In this document: piece by piece, positions 62,709 through 64,000 of the stretch | Layout of the letters: every line of letters starts with the position of its first letter | Numbering within the stretch: the first letter of the stretch is position 1 | Assembly (NCBI RefSeq): GCF_001029285.1 | Contig: NZ_LDZY01000011.1 | Coordinates: forward strand, 62,001-126,000 | Length of the DNA stretch: 64,000 nt | From: Desulfosporosinus acididurans | GTDB taxonomy: Bacteria > Bacillota > Desulfitobacteriia > Desulfitobacteriales > Desulfitobacteriaceae | Direction: 5' to 3' | Position numbers and translations under genes: made by a program | The notes under the pieces: model-generated | Databases searched by the model: none | What the model was told of the DNA's origin: nothing | The model's input: only the letters and a program-made list of their open reading frames with translations

Positions 62709-63212
62709 CTAATGAACTCCGTACATACATTCCAAAATTACTATTCCGGCTTTTGTTTTAAAGTATTTCTCTTTTAAGAGCTTAATTGCTTGTTCACTCA
62801 AACTGTCTTCAAAAATGTTTACCAGCAGATCCGCCTCTATCAATATTTGGAAATCAATGCCATCTACATTGCTATATGTATGATGATTTCCAATAAGATA
62901 ACAAATCCTGTCAACAATTTCACTTTCCAGTTGGAAATCTGACAAGAGTTCACGAGCTATAGGGGGACCTTCAATCTCTTGGTGTGTTCCCGATGATGAA
63001 TTGTATTTTCGCTCACTCTCCTTTATCCCAATATCATGTAATATTGCAGCCACTTCCAAAAGCTGAAGCTGGTTATCACTAATCGTCTCACTTTCTCCGA
63101 TAGCCTTGGCAAAGGTATGTACTTTCATAGCGTGATTAATTCGTTTAACATCATTGCCAAAATACCTGATCATTTTAAAAAGCGTATCTTTAACCAGAGC
63201 ATTTGTATTCAT
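62709..63212 (-). CDS. HD-domain (HDIG-type) phosphohydrolase
   Basis: Start ATG 63212 with AAAGGA 9 nt upstream; 167 aa. The metal motif pieces are INHAMKVHTFAKAIG, AAILHDIGIKESE, GTHQEIEGPPIARELL and IGNHHTYSN. Such small HD proteins hydrolyse nucleotides or phospho-monoesters. The substrate is unknown. Confidence 0.85.
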   Translation of the reverse strand: MNTNALVKDTLFKMIRYFGNDVKRINHAMKVHTFAKAIGESETISDNQLQLLEVAAILHDIGIKESERKYNSSSGTHQEIEGPPIARELLSDFQLESEIVDRICYLIGNHHTYSNVDGIDFQILIEADLLVNIFEDSLSEQAIKLLKEKYFKTKAGIVILECMYGVH

Positions 63213-63251
63213 ATGAACATTTCCTTTCATCACTGAAATTCGTTGATCCAG

Positions 63252-63303
63252 TTTTTAAGACCCCCACTTCGATAAGTGGGGATGGGCCCTTCGTTAACTT
63301 CAC
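63252..63303 (+). repeat. Dispersed palindromic repeat P, copy 4
   Basis: TTTTTAAGACCCCCACTTCG and ATAAGTGGGGATGGGCCCTT, then CGTTAACTTCA. The hairpin CCCCCACTT/AAGTGGGG is clear. Confidence 0.65.
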
Positions 63304-63425
63304 TCGCTTTACTAATTTAAATGATAACCTAAATTGGCATGTGAGATTGTGATCTAAGTCACTACAAAACGTTATGTTTTAAGTTATTCTATAAATCAAA
63401 TATAGAACAGGAGGTTTGGTTATCA

Positions 63426-64000
63426 TTGTTTCCAATTGAGCAAGAAAATGATTCAACAGCTGCCTATGAACATAAGGTCCACCCCATTCTAAATTACTTT
63501 TTAAAAATGAGAGGATACCCCAGAACCGCACCCTTACAATCGCCCCCGCCCTTTGACATTTTTATTTCCTGGATGGGAACTTTTTTGGGAATTGGAGTAG
63601 TAGCTATCTTGTCTATGGTCTATAACATGCCCATGTTAGTGGCCTCCTTTGGTGCTTCCGCAGTTTTACTTTATGGAGTACCTGATGCTCCTCTCTCTCA
63701 ACCGCGCAACGTCTTTTTCGGGCACATTCTATCGGCTGCAATCGGTGTTATGACTTATCAATTTTTTGGTTTAACTTGGTGGTCTGCAGCCTTAGGGACT
63801 GCCATTGCTCTTGGCGTAATGCTCATTACCAAAACCACGCACCCGCCTGGTGGGGCAACTGCCCTCGTGGCAATTTTAAATAAAGCCACGCCTCAATACA
63901 TACTGACTCCAGTTGCGGCCGGAGTAATCATTCTAATAGCAATCGCAATCATAACTAACAATCTTTCACCAAATCGCAGTTATCCTCGATATTGGGTATA
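63426..64000 (+). CDS. HPP-family membrane protein (partial, runs off right edge)
   Basis: TTG 63426 follows AGGAGG about 11 nt upstream and opens a frame to the window edge (191 codons). After a short soluble N-terminus there are four or more TM helices (SWMGTFLGIGVVAILSMVYN, MPMLVASFGASAVLLYG). The family motif THPPGGATALVAIL is present. HPP proteins have been linked to nitrite/anion transport in plastids and cyanobacteria. The bacterial role is uncertain. Confidence 0.85.
   Translation, partial: MFPIEQENDSTAAYEHKVHPILNYFLKMRGYPRTAPLQSPPPFDIFISWMGTFLGIGVVAILSMVYNMPMLVASFGASAVLLYGVPDAPLSQPRNVFFGHILSAAIGVMTYQFFGLTWWSAALGTAIALGVMLITKTTHPPGGATALVAILNKATPQYILTPVAAGVIILIAIAIITNNLSPNRSYPRYWV

Overview
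The window looks like chromosome of a low-GC, endospore-forming Gram-positive anaerobe, most likely a Peptococcaceae member near Desulfosporosinus or Desulfitobacterium (inference). Support: strong GGAGG-type ribosome binding sites, three tiny YjcZ-type spore peptides, a KinA/B-like MASE3 sensor kinase, class I iron-sulfur fumarase, CWB2 cell-wall-binding repeats, Bce-type transporter parts and ECF/DUF4179 sigma/anti-sigma genes. No rRNA, tRNA or CRISPR array was seen.

Layout. (1) 1-15.7 kb is a defence island on the minus strand: an McrB-like ATPase running off the left edge; a four-gene module (Z1-type helicase, MutL/MORC-like GHKL ATPase, an unrecognised protein, a DUF6339-like protein); and a pair made of a 1685-aa SF1 helicase with a C-terminal Vsr/DUF559-like nuclease plus a coiled-coil, Cys-containing partner. 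(2) 15.8-24.3 kb holds small proteins, a type I toxin/antisense-RNA pair, an NlpC/P60 hydrolase, a Bce-like ABC transporter behind a mosaic histidine kinase with no response regulator, a 50-bp perfect palindrome and an Uma2 nuclease. (3) 24.7-31.7 kb is a coherent catabolic block: aspartase, two-subunit fumarase and an SDF dicarboxylate/amino-acid symporter, divergent from a GlnK/GlnL-like two-component system. (4) 31.7-37.4 kb: a YheO/DauR-like regulator with a D-amino-acid PLP enzyme behind a 23-bp perfect inverted repeat, and an RND exporter with an unusual coiled-coil insert. (5) 37.4-47.5 kb is accessory DNA: Uma2 genes, an rRNA-type methyltransferase, a candidate small RNA, tandem repeats inside a 16-bp inverted repeat, YolD/UmuC, AraC/EamA and a 50-aa membrane peptide. 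(6) 47.5-64 kb: ECF sigma/anti-sigma, YaaA, a chemoreceptor, decayed GcvH/LplA and Ni/Co transporter genes, the MASE3 kinase, a tandem P-loop ATPase, a phosphoesterase, a CWB2-G1 (glutamic) peptidase, YjcZ peptides, an HD-domain protein and an HPP-family membrane protein cut by the right edge.

The most striking overall pattern is a set of collinear, deletion-shortened copies of other loci in the same window: UmuC/YolD (17.0 kb), EamA (33.7 and 47.3 kb), the Bce permease (37.8 kb) and the type I toxin locus (39.0 kb). Other genes are internally deleted or fused (histidine kinase, GcvH/LplA) or interrupted (Ni/Co transporter). This suggests repeated duplication followed by deletion of accessory modules. 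Functions are read from motifs and remembered family knowledge; no database search was run.
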